From the NCBI GenBank assembly GCA_964449445.1, contig CAYUZT010000014.1:1-22689 (forward strand): a stretch of DNA of 22,689 nt. The letters run 5' to 3'. Below, in pieces: positions 6,137-13,298 of the stretch. The stretch comes from JABFSS01 sp964449445. GTDB lineage: Bacteria > Patescibacteriota > Gracilibacteria > Peribacterales > Peribacteraceae. Below the pieces are notes generated by a model. The model saw nothing but the letters and a program-made list of their open reading frames with translations. It was not told the origin of the DNA and did no database searches. The position numbers and the translations under genes were made by a program. Position 1 is the stretch's first letter. The number at the start of each line of letters is the position of its first letter.

Positions 6137-9013
6137 ATGAAGTCCCCACCCTCCCTCTCGCGCAAAATGCTGCGGCTTCCGGCTGTGATTTCCGTTTCTG
6201 CGATGCTCCTTGGCGCTTTCTCGCCGATTGTCTTTGCCGCCGTTCCCGGCGCTCCGCTCTTCTGGGTGGAAGAAGGAGATTCCGGTCTCGTGCGTATCGA
6301 TTGGAAAGCAGTGTCGGGTGCCGATGACTACAAGGTGTACCGCTCTCTGGATGGAGCCAATAGCGCGGTCTACGGACCTCCTATCTATACAGGCACCAAT
6401 TTCGTCTTCACCGATACGGTCCTCCCCACCTCGGCGTGGTTCTACAAAGTGACGGCATCGAATGCCGATGGCGAAACGCCGCTCGCCTCCATTGATCCGA
6501 AGTTCGCCGAGACGCTCGATATCGTTATCGATGACGACGCGATGACGGGCGATTTCAATTCCACCGGAACGGTGTCGAAGACCGGCGTGTGGAGCCCCTT
6601 TGACGTCAATACGTCGGGTTCGGAGCAGATCCTCAGCCAGACGGTCGGCGGCGATAATTTTTCGGTCTCCGGTGCCTTTAGTGACCAAACGTTCTCCTGG
6701 ATCACCAATGCCCCTGTCACGGGCAACCACGACGTGTTCGTCGCCTACCTGTGTGATTCGTCCCGCGGCACCGCGATGTACGACGTGTACGACGGTGCGA
6801 CCAAGCTGACACCCACGCCGATCCCTGTGGATCAGGCGCTCAAGTCGTCGGATGGAACGGCATGCGGATCGCAGAGTGAATCTGCGTCGCAACCCTACTG
6901 GAAGCCGCTCGGAACCTTTCTCTTCAGCGGCGGGCAGGGCAAAGTCGTCCTCGTCTCCGCCACCGGCGATAACATCGTTGCGGATGCGGCAGGATTGAAG
7001 AACATCGATAACCTGAATGCATCGTCCAGCTCGATTGCGAGCTCGGTCTCCAGCGCCGTTGCGAGTTCCGCTTCCAGCATTCCGGCAAGTTCCTCCAGTA
7101 GTTCCTCATCTGTTCCAACTGGATGTGTCCCCAGTGACGGCGATCTGCTCGCGTACTGGAAGTTTGACGAAGGAGAGGGGACGACAGCCATCGATTCGAC
7201 TGGCAACGGCCACACCGGCACGCTCCAGAATGGCGTCAATTACCAGACGGACGTCGCACCGGTCAGCTTCATCAACCCGTTCTCCACCGATTACGATGGC
7301 GAGGGTGATCAGGTGAGCGTTCCTGCCGGGGATTTCGGCTTTGGAACGGATGAATTCACCGTCACCGGTTTCATCAAGCCCGGCACGGGCAACCGCTCAA
7401 TTCTCGGAAACTTCGGCAGCAATCCGGGAGGACTCCGCGGGTGGGGTGCGTACGTGTACTCCAGTCCCGATCGCATGAACTTCTTCGGCTACGGCGATCT
7501 CGGCGCCAATGACAGCGCAGGTGCAGTCACATTGATTGACGGCCAGTGGCACCACATCGCAGGTGTGTACAAGCGTGTCGCCAGTGCGCTAACGATCGAG
7601 ATGTACGTGGATGGCGTGCTGACCCACACGAATACCGCCGTCGTCGGCGATATCGCGTCGACACTGCCGCTGCTCCTTGGCCACTACACGCTCCAGCCAA
7701 GCTTCGATGGAGGCTTGGATGACATTCGCGTCTACGATAGCGCCTTGAGTGCGCTGGAGATTGCCGAGCTTGCCAACGGCGTCTGCTCGGGAGGCTCTGG
7801 TTCCAGCAGCTCCATCGCAAGTTCTGCGTCATCGATATCCAGTGCAGCGTCTTCAGCGTCATCCGTCTCCAGCGGGCCGCCTCTGCCCATCGACTTGGAA
7901 GCGATCTTCGATCTCCCGCCGCAGGCCGATCGCAATGATCCGCTCCCGCAGGTTCTGGGAGCCCGGAATGCCGGGACATCCGCGGTGCCCAGCTCAACAA
8001 TCACGCAGACGATGCCGCCAGGCGCCACCTTCAATGCCACATTTTCACACTCCGCATGCACGGAGAGCGCCGGTATCGTCACCTGCGCCGTTCCCCATCT
8101 GAATCCCGGGGATATCGTCAATTATCTCGTGTATCTGAATATTCCCAATCACGCGTGCGCATCGACGCTCACCACTGGAGATACCGTCGTAACCCCTGGT
8201 GATGCGAATGCGGCGAACAACACCGCGTCCGATTCCACACTCGTCACCTGTACTGGATCCTCTGTATCCAGTTCGGGTGCTGCTGCATCCAGCGCTGCAT
8301 CCGTCGCAAGTTCCGCGGCTGCGAGTAGTGTTACCTCGACAATCTTCTCCACGTCCGGCGGTGGGGGAGGCGGGGATGGCGGCACGGGAGGGCGTCGCGG
8401 AGACAATACGAACATCCTGCTTTCGCTCCTCAATGGCATCGTGGCCGTGTTCGGTTTCAATGAAGGCACTCCTCCCCCGGCCTTCGGAGGAAGCGATTTC
8501 GTTCTGCAGCAGATGCTCTGTCCGTTGCAGCTCAAAGGTGTGGCCGATACGTACGTTCTTCTCGCGAAGCAACTGGCAGAGGAGACGGGTGTGAACGAAG
8601 CCACTCTCCTGGGACATCTCCGCAATCCCGATTTCTGTGACGACTATCTGGCTGAGCGCCGACCGGAGAATCCGCGGATCTCCGTTGCGCCGCGGCCGAT
8701 TCCGCTCCTTGCGGACGGCTATCCGGACTTCGGCGATGATCTCGAAAACCTCTGCGCGCGGAAGAACGGCCAGCTCTCGATCCAGCAGATCAAAACCTTC
8801 GCCAAGCGCATCCCGATCGGTCGCACGGGAGTGACGAAGCGGCAGTCGTGCGACATGTTCCGCGTCTCGGGCACCAACGACTGGTTCTACTATGGTATCC
8901 CCGTCACGATCGTTCCGCGCAAAGGGGATCGGCCGATTGTCGGTGTACCGCGCGGGTACGTCGCCGTCCAAACTACCCAGGAGACAGCGGCAATCGGTGC
9001 GGAGACTCCGTGA
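6137..9013 (+). CDS. Large exported mosaic protein: FN3-like, golvesin-like, LamG, DUF11 and conserved C-terminal domain
   Basis: 958 residues. A signal peptide (1-35, ending IVFAA) is followed by an FN3-like module at about 36-120 (VRIDWKAVSGADDYKVYRS). About 125-290 resembles a golvesin C-terminal domain (WSPF, HDVFVAYL, then WKPLGTFLFSGGQGKVVL and IVADAAGLK). After a Ser/Ala linker comes a LamG/concanavalin-like domain at 334-551 (LLAYWKFDEGEG, WHHIAGVYK, GGLDDIRVYD). After another linker comes a DUF11 domain at about 583-706. A Ser then Gly-rich hinge leads to a C-terminal domain at about 754-958 with five cysteines and the phrase APRPIPLLADGYPDFGDD. That phrase recurs in the protein truncated at the right end. 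The LamG module is a close paralogue of the one in 11174-12379. Likely role: surface adhesion, perhaps glycan binding. No catalytic site is seen. Confidence 0.88.
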   Translation: MKSPPSLSRKMLRLPAVISVSAMLLGAFSPIVFAAVPGAPLFWVEEGDSGLVRIDWKAVSGADDYKVYRSLDGANSAVYGPPIYTGTNFVFTDTVLPTSAWFYKVTASNADGETPLASIDPKFAETLDIVIDDDAMTGDFNSTGTVSKTGVWSPFDVNTSGSEQILSQTVGGDNFSVSGAFSDQTFSWITNAPVTGNHDVFVAYLCDSSRGTAMYDVYDGATKLTPTPIPVDQALKSSDGTACGSQSESASQPYWKPLGTFLFSGGQGKVVLVSATGDNIVADAAGLKNIDNLNASSSSIASSVSSAVASSASSIPASSSSSSSSVPTGCVPSDGDLLAYWKFDEGEGTTAIDSTGNGHTGTLQNGVNYQTDVAPVSFINPFSTDYDGEGDQVSVPAGDFGFGTDEFTVTGFIKPGTGNRSILGNFGSNPGGLRGWGAYVYSSPDRMNFFGYGDLGANDSAGAVTLIDGQWHHIAGVYKRVASALTIEMYVDGVLTHTNTAVVGDIASTLPLLLGHYTLQPSFDGGLDDIRVYDSALSALEIAELANGVCSGGSGSSSSIASSASSISSAASSASSVSSGPPLPIDLEAIFDLPPQADRNDPLPQVLGARNAGTSAVPSSTITQTMPPGATFNATFSHSACTESAGIVTCAVPHLNPGDIVNYLVYLNIPNHACASTLTTGDTVVTPGDANAANNTASDSTLVTCTGSSVSSSGAAASSAASVASSAAASSVTSTIFSTSGGGGGGDGGTGGRRGDNTNILLSLLNGIVAVFGFNEGTPPPAFGGSDFVLQQMLCPLQLKGVADTYVLLAKQLAEETGVNEATLLGHLRNPDFCDDYLAERRPENPRISVAPRPIPLLADGYPDFGDDLENLCARKNGQLSIQQIKTFAKRIPIGRTGVTKRQSCDMFRVSGTNDWFYYGIPVTIVPRKGDRPIVGVPRGYVAVQTTQETAAIGAETP
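8690..8744 (+). repeat. 55-base exact repeat, internal copy
   Basis: This stretch is identical at every base to 22635-22689, the last 55 bases of the window. It encodes PRPIPLLADGYPDFGDDL in the C-terminal domain. Flanking sequence on the left differs at once (G against A at 8689/22634). Confidence 0.95.
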
Positions 9014-9354
9014 TCGAGCGATCGGCATTAGAAATGACCACGCAAGAGAATCGAGGAGATGTCCATTGAGGACTATCCCCGATTTTTTCGCTTCCCAAAG
9101 CTTTTTTGTACGGTGATCCTCGTCTCACCCTTGCAAGTATGCGCGGCCATCGTCATCCTCGATCGTCCTTTCCTCATTTCTATGCGTCGAGTCACCATCG
9201 TTCTCGCATGTCTTTCATTACTGCTCTTGCCGCTTCTCAATCGCGCAGGCGTATAATGAGGAATCCTATACTTGCGTAAAAATAAAAAATCTGTGTTTGC
9301 TCAGGAAAAGACCGCGTCCGTCATCGTGGAAAATCCCGGCTTTTTTTGATCGTT
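9014..9354. other. Intergenic region with a signal-peptide relic
   Basis: These 341 bases lie between two convergent genes. Apart from the short signal-peptide ORF at 9182-9256 I see no gene. No classical terminator with stem and T-run is evident for either flanking gene. The region shows A/T-rich patches such as 9278-9292. Confidence 0.5.
9182..9256 (+). pseudogene. Orphan signal-peptide ORF, probably frameshifted
   Basis: The ATG at 9182 follows the C/T-rich leader typical of this window and encodes a 24-residue peptide, MRRVTIVLACLSLLLLPLLN then RAGV and stop. This is a basic start plus a hydrophobic core. Shifting the frame near 9239 gives IAQAYNEESYTC, which supplies a textbook AQA signal-peptidase site. 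The shifted frame then runs into the 3' end of the opposing protease gene. It looks like the start of an exported protein whose body was lost. It could also be a genuine tiny membrane peptide. A longer ORF begins at 9059, but its first 40 residues look less natural. Confidence 0.4.
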
Positions 9355-11001
9355 TTACAAGCCCGCCGCATTCAGGAGCGGCTCGCGGTAGGGATCCGGG
9401 TCGCCGGAAAATCCCTGCGGCCCGCTCTGCAGGAAAGCGCTGCTGATAATCGCATTCTTCACCATGGCAACCTCCAGGGCGTTCGTCGGTTTCGGGCGAC
9501 CGAGGAGGTAGAGCGCTATGGCGCCGGCCGTATGAGGGCTGGCCATGCTGGTGCCGCTGATCGTCGCGTACGCGCTCCCTTTCCATGTCGACGTGATGCA
9601 GACCCCTGGCGCGGCGATATCGACGACGCCGCCGAAGTTGCTGAAATCGGCGAGCGTATCATCGACGTCGGACCGGCACGTCGCGGCGGCTCCGCCGCCT
9701 GGTTTTCCGTTGAAGTCGGCGACGGCCGAGACGGCGATCACATCGGGATGATTCGCCGGGCTGAACGTCGCGGCGTCCATGGCCGAGTTGCCCGCGGCAA
9801 CGGCATAGACGACGCCGGCGGCGACGGAGCGGCGGATCGCCTCATCCATGGCGGCCGTCTGGCATTGGCACCCGAGACTCATGTTCGCGACTTCGATCGA
9901 TGCCGCGTTCGCGGTTACGTAGTCGATGCCTTCGATGACATCGGACAGGTACCCCGAGCCGTTGCGGTCGAGCACTTTGACCGACCAGATGCGCGCGCCG
10001 GGCGCGACGCCGGTGACGCCCGCGCCGTTATCGAGCGCGGCCGCGGTCCCAGCCACGTGCGTGCCGTGACCGTTGCGGTCATCGGGGGAGAGTTCATTCG
10101 TGAAGTTCACTTGGGTAACGACACGGAGATCGGGATGCGTTGCCTGCGATCCGGTGTCGATGACGGCGATATCCACGTCGAGCGGAGTATCCACATTGTC
10201 CATGGACGCCTTCCCGTTCACTTCCGCATCAATGCGGTCAATACCAGTGGGGACGGAGATGGCGGAGGACAGAGAGGATGACGACGACGCGCTCGAACTG
10301 GTCGCGGAGGACGATGATGAACTCACGGAGGAAGAAGAGGGGGGAGAGCTGAAGCTCGACGAAGAAGACGATGGAACAGAACTGGAACTTGAAGAGGAGG
10401 ATGAGGGAACAGAAGAGCTGGAACTCGAAGAGGATGAGGATGGAGTTGAGCTGGAGGAGGACGTCGAGGACGATGAAGAACTGCCGGGGGGCGGCATCTC
10501 CCCCTCGGTCTGATCGAAGAAATTCGTGCAACCGGGATCCGCCGGCCAGTCGACCAGGCCGTCGCCGTCGTTGTCGATGCGGTCGAAGCACTGGGGTCGC
10601 GCGAAGGGCGATGGTCTCGCGAAGATCTCGCTCATGAGAGACTCAGCCGACGGGACAGATGGCAGGTCGAATGCGGTGACCATCCGGTCGGGTTCCACGA
10701 TCGCCACGCGTACGTCCTGACGCAGGAGCGCTGCCTGCGTGGCCGAGAGTTTAGCGGAAAATCCATCAATGTGCTTGTAGAGTGCCTGCGATACGATCCG
10801 GTGCCGATCGAGGACGTCCTTTTCCGAAACGCCGGGTTTCAGGAGGACGATGTAGTGTCCGGGAACAACATTCCCGGCAACCGATGTCGGGACGAGAGAT
10901 GCTTCTGGCATCACTGCGGCGACACTCTCCCAACGGAAGAACGCCAGCGTGAACACAAGCACTGTGCAGAGAGCGACGGACCGGGGGACGTGAGTATGCA
11001 T
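9355..11001 (-). CDS. Exported subtilisin-like serine protease (S8) with polyserine linker
   Basis: 548 residues. The N-terminal 30 act as a signal peptide. Residues about 48-110 match an I9 inhibitor prodomain (GHYIVLLKPGVSEKDVL, then YKHIDGFSAKLS and VAIVEPDRMV). Residues 138-158 are a short Asp-rich, Cys-bracketed motif, CFDRIDNDGDGLVDW to GC, typical of calcium-binding loops. Residues 174-248 are a nearly pure serine linker. The catalytic domain fills 255-548, with Asp282 in AVIDTG, His312 in NGHGTHVAGT, oxyanion Asn405 in AAGNS and Ser485 in SGTSMASPH. All three catalytic residues are present, so it should be active. The linker between prodomain and catalytic domain is unusual, since the mature enzyme usually starts right after I9. 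A likely role is processing or turnover of the surface proteins encoded around it. It is transcribed alone. Confidence 0.93.
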   Translation of the reverse strand: MHTHVPRSVALCTVLVFTLAFFRWESVAAVMPEASLVPTSVAGNVVPGHYIVLLKPGVSEKDVLDRHRIVSQALYKHIDGFSAKLSATQAALLRQDVRVAIVEPDRMVTAFDLPSVPSAESLMSEIFARPSPFARPQCFDRIDNDGDGLVDWPADPGCTNFFDQTEGEMPPPGSSSSSSTSSSSSTPSSSSSSSSSSVPSSSSSSSSSVPSSSSSSFSSPPSSSSVSSSSSSATSSSASSSSSLSSAISVPTGIDRIDAEVNGKASMDNVDTPLDVDIAVIDTGSQATHPDLRVVTQVNFTNELSPDDRNGHGTHVAGTAAALDNGAGVTGVAPGARIWSVKVLDRNGSGYLSDVIEGIDYVTANAASIEVANMSLGCQCQTAAMDEAIRRSVAAGVVYAVAAGNSAMDAATFSPANHPDVIAVSAVADFNGKPGGGAAATCRSDVDDTLADFSNFGGVVDIAAPGVCITSTWKGSAYATISGTSMASPHTAGAIALYLLGRPKPTNALEVAMVKNAIISSAFLQSGPQGFSGDPDPYREPLLNAAGL

Positions 11002-11014
11002 AGGGGCAAGAGAC

Positions 11015-11041
11015 AGTATAATCGCTTCTCCCCTCCGTCAA
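11015..11041 (-). promoter_or_regulatory. Promoter of the subtilase gene
   Basis: On the minus strand TTGACG (11041-11036), a 15-base spacer and TATACT (11020-11015), with 13 bases to the ATG at 11001. The spacer is shorter than ideal. The inferred leader is about six bases. Confidence 0.55.
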
Positions 11042-11131
11042 ACGTAATTCACTCCATTTTTTTGGCGCGGAGACACAGGCAGTGTTTGCTGAAAATAAAA
11101 AAAAGTGTCGTGATAACTATTGAGATCTCAC

Positions 11132-11159
11132 AAAAAAGCCCGGCACGAGGGCCGGGCTT
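11132..11159 (-). terminator. Intrinsic terminator of the LamG/RTX gene
   Basis: A perfect nine-base stem, AAGCCCGGC (11136-11144) and GCCGGGCTT (11151-11159), with a six-base loop. Read on the minus strand it ends in a run of six T (11137-11132). It lies 15 bases after the stop codon at 11174. Confidence 0.92.
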
Positions 11160-11173
11160 CCTTCAAGAAACCT

Positions 11174-12379
11174 TCACGGGCAGTTGCTGACCGTGTCCGG
11201 CGGACCGTTGCAGTTATCGGTGCCGTCACCGCCGTCGAGGGAATCGATGTCAGCGCCGCCACTCAGAGAGTCGTTGCCCGGACCACCGCGGAGAGTATCC
11301 ATACCCGACTGTCCGCTGAGGGAATCATTCCCCCATCCCCCCTCGATAGTGTCATTGCCCGAGCCGCCGGTGATGGAATCATTCCCCTGCATGCCAGCGA
11401 TCCAGTCCGCGCCGGCGTTCCCGGTGCCCGAGTCGTTGCCGGATCCCAGGCAGATCGTATCGTCGCCGTCGAGGCCCGCGACAGAGTCATCCCCTCCGAG
11501 TGCATGGATCACATCATTGCCCGCTGTGCCCATCAAGGCATCGTTCCCGGAGGTCCCCACCTTCGTGGGGATCATGCCGTTGCAGAATGACGTGCAGTGT
11601 CCCGCGGCAATGTCGGCGATCTCGACGGGTGAGAGCGCACGGCCGTAGATGCGCACATCATCAAGAGAGCCCGCGAAGGTGGGCTGGAAGGTGTAGTGAC
11701 CCAGGCGCATCGGCGTGGAAATCGCAATGTCGCCGACGGTCGTCGTGTTGCTGCCGACGAGAATGCCGTCGACGTAGACGGTGATCGTCAGATCATTGGC
11801 ACTACGCGTGTACACGCCTGTGATGTGATGCCACGCGTCGTTCAGGAGGAGAGCGGCGTGGGAAGTATCATTCACGCCGAGCGTGCCGTACCCGAAGAAG
11901 TTCACGCGGTTGGTCGCGTAGAAGTACAGGCCCCACCCGCGGTACCCGGAACCGAGATTATCGAAGTGGCCCAGGACAGACCGGTCGCCGGTGCCGGTTT
12001 TCGCCCATGTTGAAACGGTGAATGCCGATGTCCCGAGAGAGAGTAATGTATCGGGAGCGGTAATCTCGTCATCGACGCCGTCGAAACTGGCGGCATAGGG
12101 GTTGCCGAACGTCGTCGGCGCTGTGGAGGATGTCCAGGATGTGCCGTTGCTCAGCGTGCCAACGTGTCCGTTGCCGGTGGAATCGGCGGTCGAGATGCCG
12201 CTGCCTTCATCGAGTCGCCAGTACGCGAGCAGGTCGTCATCCATCTCGCACGGACCGATGCCGGACGCGAGAGGAGGGGAGGTCGATATCCCCGGCGCGA
12301 GGGATCCCATGAGAAGAATCGTGAGGAGCGTAACAGCCCATGAGGGAGACCGTGACGCGCTCCGTCGCAAGAAACGCAT
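11174..12379 (-). CDS. Exported LamG plus RTX calcium-repeat protein
   Basis: 401 residues from the ATG at 12379. This start puts a proper signal peptide first (MRFLRRSASRSPSWAVTLL, then hydrophobic ILLMGSLAPG). The frame stays open to an ATG at 12442, but that would place 21 residues ahead of the signal peptide. A LamG domain spans about 48-265 (LLAYWRLDEGSG, WHHITGVY, GSLDDVRIYG, closing at AGHC). It is followed by about ten RTX nonapeptides at 275-390 of the form GGxGNDxLx, and a Cys-bracketed cap near the end (DGGDGTDNC to NC). RTX repeats fold into a calcium-filled beta-roll. The LamG half is a paralogue of that in 6137-9013 and the RTX half of that in 21144-22689. Probable calcium-dependent surface or secreted adhesin. 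It ends at a strong terminator. Confidence 0.9.
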   Translation of the reverse strand: MRFLRRSASRSPSWAVTLLTILLMGSLAPGISTSPPLASGIGPCEMDDDLLAYWRLDEGSGISTADSTGNGHVGTLSNGTSWTSSTAPTTFGNPYAASFDGVDDEITAPDTLLSLGTSAFTVSTWAKTGTGDRSVLGHFDNLGSGYRGWGLYFYATNRVNFFGYGTLGVNDTSHAALLLNDAWHHITGVYTRSANDLTITVYVDGILVGSNTTTVGDIAISTPMRLGHYTFQPTFAGSLDDVRIYGRALSPVEIADIAAGHCTSFCNGMIPTKVGTSGNDALMGTAGNDVIHALGGDDSVAGLDGDDTICLGSGNDSGTGNAGADWIAGMQGNDSITGGSGNDTIEGGWGNDSLSGQSGMDTLRGGPGNDSLSGGADIDSLDGGDGTDNCNGPPDTVSNCP

Positions 12380-12623
12380 AGAGGGAAGAGAGGAAAAAAG
12401 TAAAAAGGTGCCAAACGGCACATTCTCGCAGGTTTCATTCAATGCCTCAACGAAATAGCTGAGATTATTCCCGGGAAAATATGTAAGACCGCAGCGGATA
12501 CAGAATTTGTTCAGATGAATAGATGAGAATCGTCGATTTATCGCTGAAGATCATGAGTTCCTCCTTTCGCCAAATAGTCAAAAGCAGGAAACGGATGTCC
12601 TTCCCCTTGCTGCCGGTGCTACG
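12380..12623. other. Divergent intergenic region between the RTX gene and the sigma factor
   Basis: This region holds a terminator-like hairpin read on the minus strand, GTGCC-GTTT-GGCAC (12421-12408) followed by a T-run (12406-12402), just 22 bases before the RTX-gene start. It also holds a perfect 10-base palindrome, TTCCCGGGAA (12468-12477). TGAAAC around 12440-12430 on the minus strand is reminiscent of an ECF -35 element, but no firm -10 partner is seen. Confidence 0.4.
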
Positions 12624-13214
12624 ATGCCACCTTTTTTCATGTCCAGAGACGACACCGTCACCGAGCAGTTCACCAGCGCGTACGAACAGTACGCGCGCTC
12701 CATCGTCCGGTACTGCATGTTGCAAGGGGCCCTCCAACAAGACGCCGAGGAGTATGTGCAGGAGGCATTCCTCAGGACATGGGAATACCTCAATGAAGGA
12801 CACCAGATCGAGAATATCAAGACATTCCTCTATAAGGTTGCGGGCAACGTGATGATCGACGCCGCGCGACGCCGCAACGGACGCCGGGATCTCTCTCTCG
12901 ATGAATTGCAGGAGCAGGGATTCGATCCTGGTCACCACGAGGAGGTGCAGAACGTCCAGATGCGACTCGAAGCGAAGACGATTCTCAAACTCCTGGATAC
13001 CGAGCAGGAGTACCGGCTCCTCACGATGCGGTACCTCCACGGATTCCCCGTCACGTTCTTGGCATCGATGACGGGCAAAACGCCGAACGCCATTGCTGTG
13101 CAACTCCACCGGGCGGTAAAACGACTCTCGAAAACGGTGTACAGCAAAGTCCCCGCGCTGCGGCAAATGCGTGATGCAAAAGCCGCAGAGGAGAATAAGG
13201 TTATAATGAAATGA
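12624..13214 (+). CDS. ECF-type RNA polymerase sigma factor
   Basis: 196 residues. Sigma region 2 covers about 14-84: QFTSAYEQYARSIVRYC, then AEEYVQEAFLRTWEYL for core binding, and TFLYKVAGNVMIDAARRR for -10 recognition. Region 4 covers about 115-172, with EYRLLTMRYLHGFPVTFLA and the recognition helix KTPNAIAVQLHRAVKRL. There is no region 1.1 or 3, as is usual for the ECF class, and the length is typical. No anti-sigma gene is adjacent, so control must come from elsewhere or from the extra C-terminal residues 175-196. An in-frame ATG at 12639 is an equally good start, since the first five residues MPPFF add nothing conserved and TGCTACGAT around 12618-12625 could be an extended -10 box. The next gene on the same strand, 84 bases away, encodes the giant repeat protein, its most obvious candidate target. 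Confidence 0.9.
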   Translation: MPPFFMSRDDTVTEQFTSAYEQYARSIVRYCMLQGALQQDAEEYVQEAFLRTWEYLNEGHQIENIKTFLYKVAGNVMIDAARRRNGRRDLSLDELQEQGFDPGHHEEVQNVQMRLEAKTILKLLDTEQEYRLLTMRYLHGFPVTFLASMTGKTPNAIAVQLHRAVKRLSKTVYSKVPALRQMRDAKAAEENKVIMK

Positions 13215-13215
13215 A

Positions 13216-13230
13216 TTGCATGGCATGCAA
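13216..13230. promoter_or_regulatory. Palindrome between sigma factor and giant gene
   Basis: TTGCATG and CATGCAA are perfect inverted copies around a single G, starting one base after the sigma-factor stop. It is followed by GTTGTTTTTG, so a weak terminator is possible, but the loop would be very tight. An operator for the downstream gene fits better. No secure promoter could be placed; TAATAT (13241-13246) and TATATT (13276-13281) are candidate -10 boxes. Confidence 0.45.
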
Positions 13231-13298
13231 GTTGTTTTTGTAATATACGATCCTCAGATTGCGTCTTTGGGTACGTATATTTTTTTCTCCCTGTTTCT

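Noticed and set aside
5969..6892. Minus-strand open frame of 307 codons over the start of the 6137 gene
   Set aside because: Arg/His-rich composition with no motif, and it overlaps a signal peptide and FN3-like coding sequence on the other strand.
8045..9028. Minus-strand open frame of 327 codons opposite the end of the 6137 gene
   Set aside because: Antisense shadow; the plus-strand product shows conserved domains and is repeated at the right end of the window.
9059..9256. 65-codon ORF as a full gene
   Set aside because: Its first 40 residues look like translated spacer; the natural start is the internal ATG at 9182 with a typical leader and signal-peptide sequence.
10250..10500. Long purine-rich low-complexity tract considered as a simple-sequence repeat or phase-variable tract
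   Set aside because: It is the complement of serine codons (TCC, TCT, AGC and others mixed) in the subtilase linker; codons vary, so slippage-prone pure repeats are absent.
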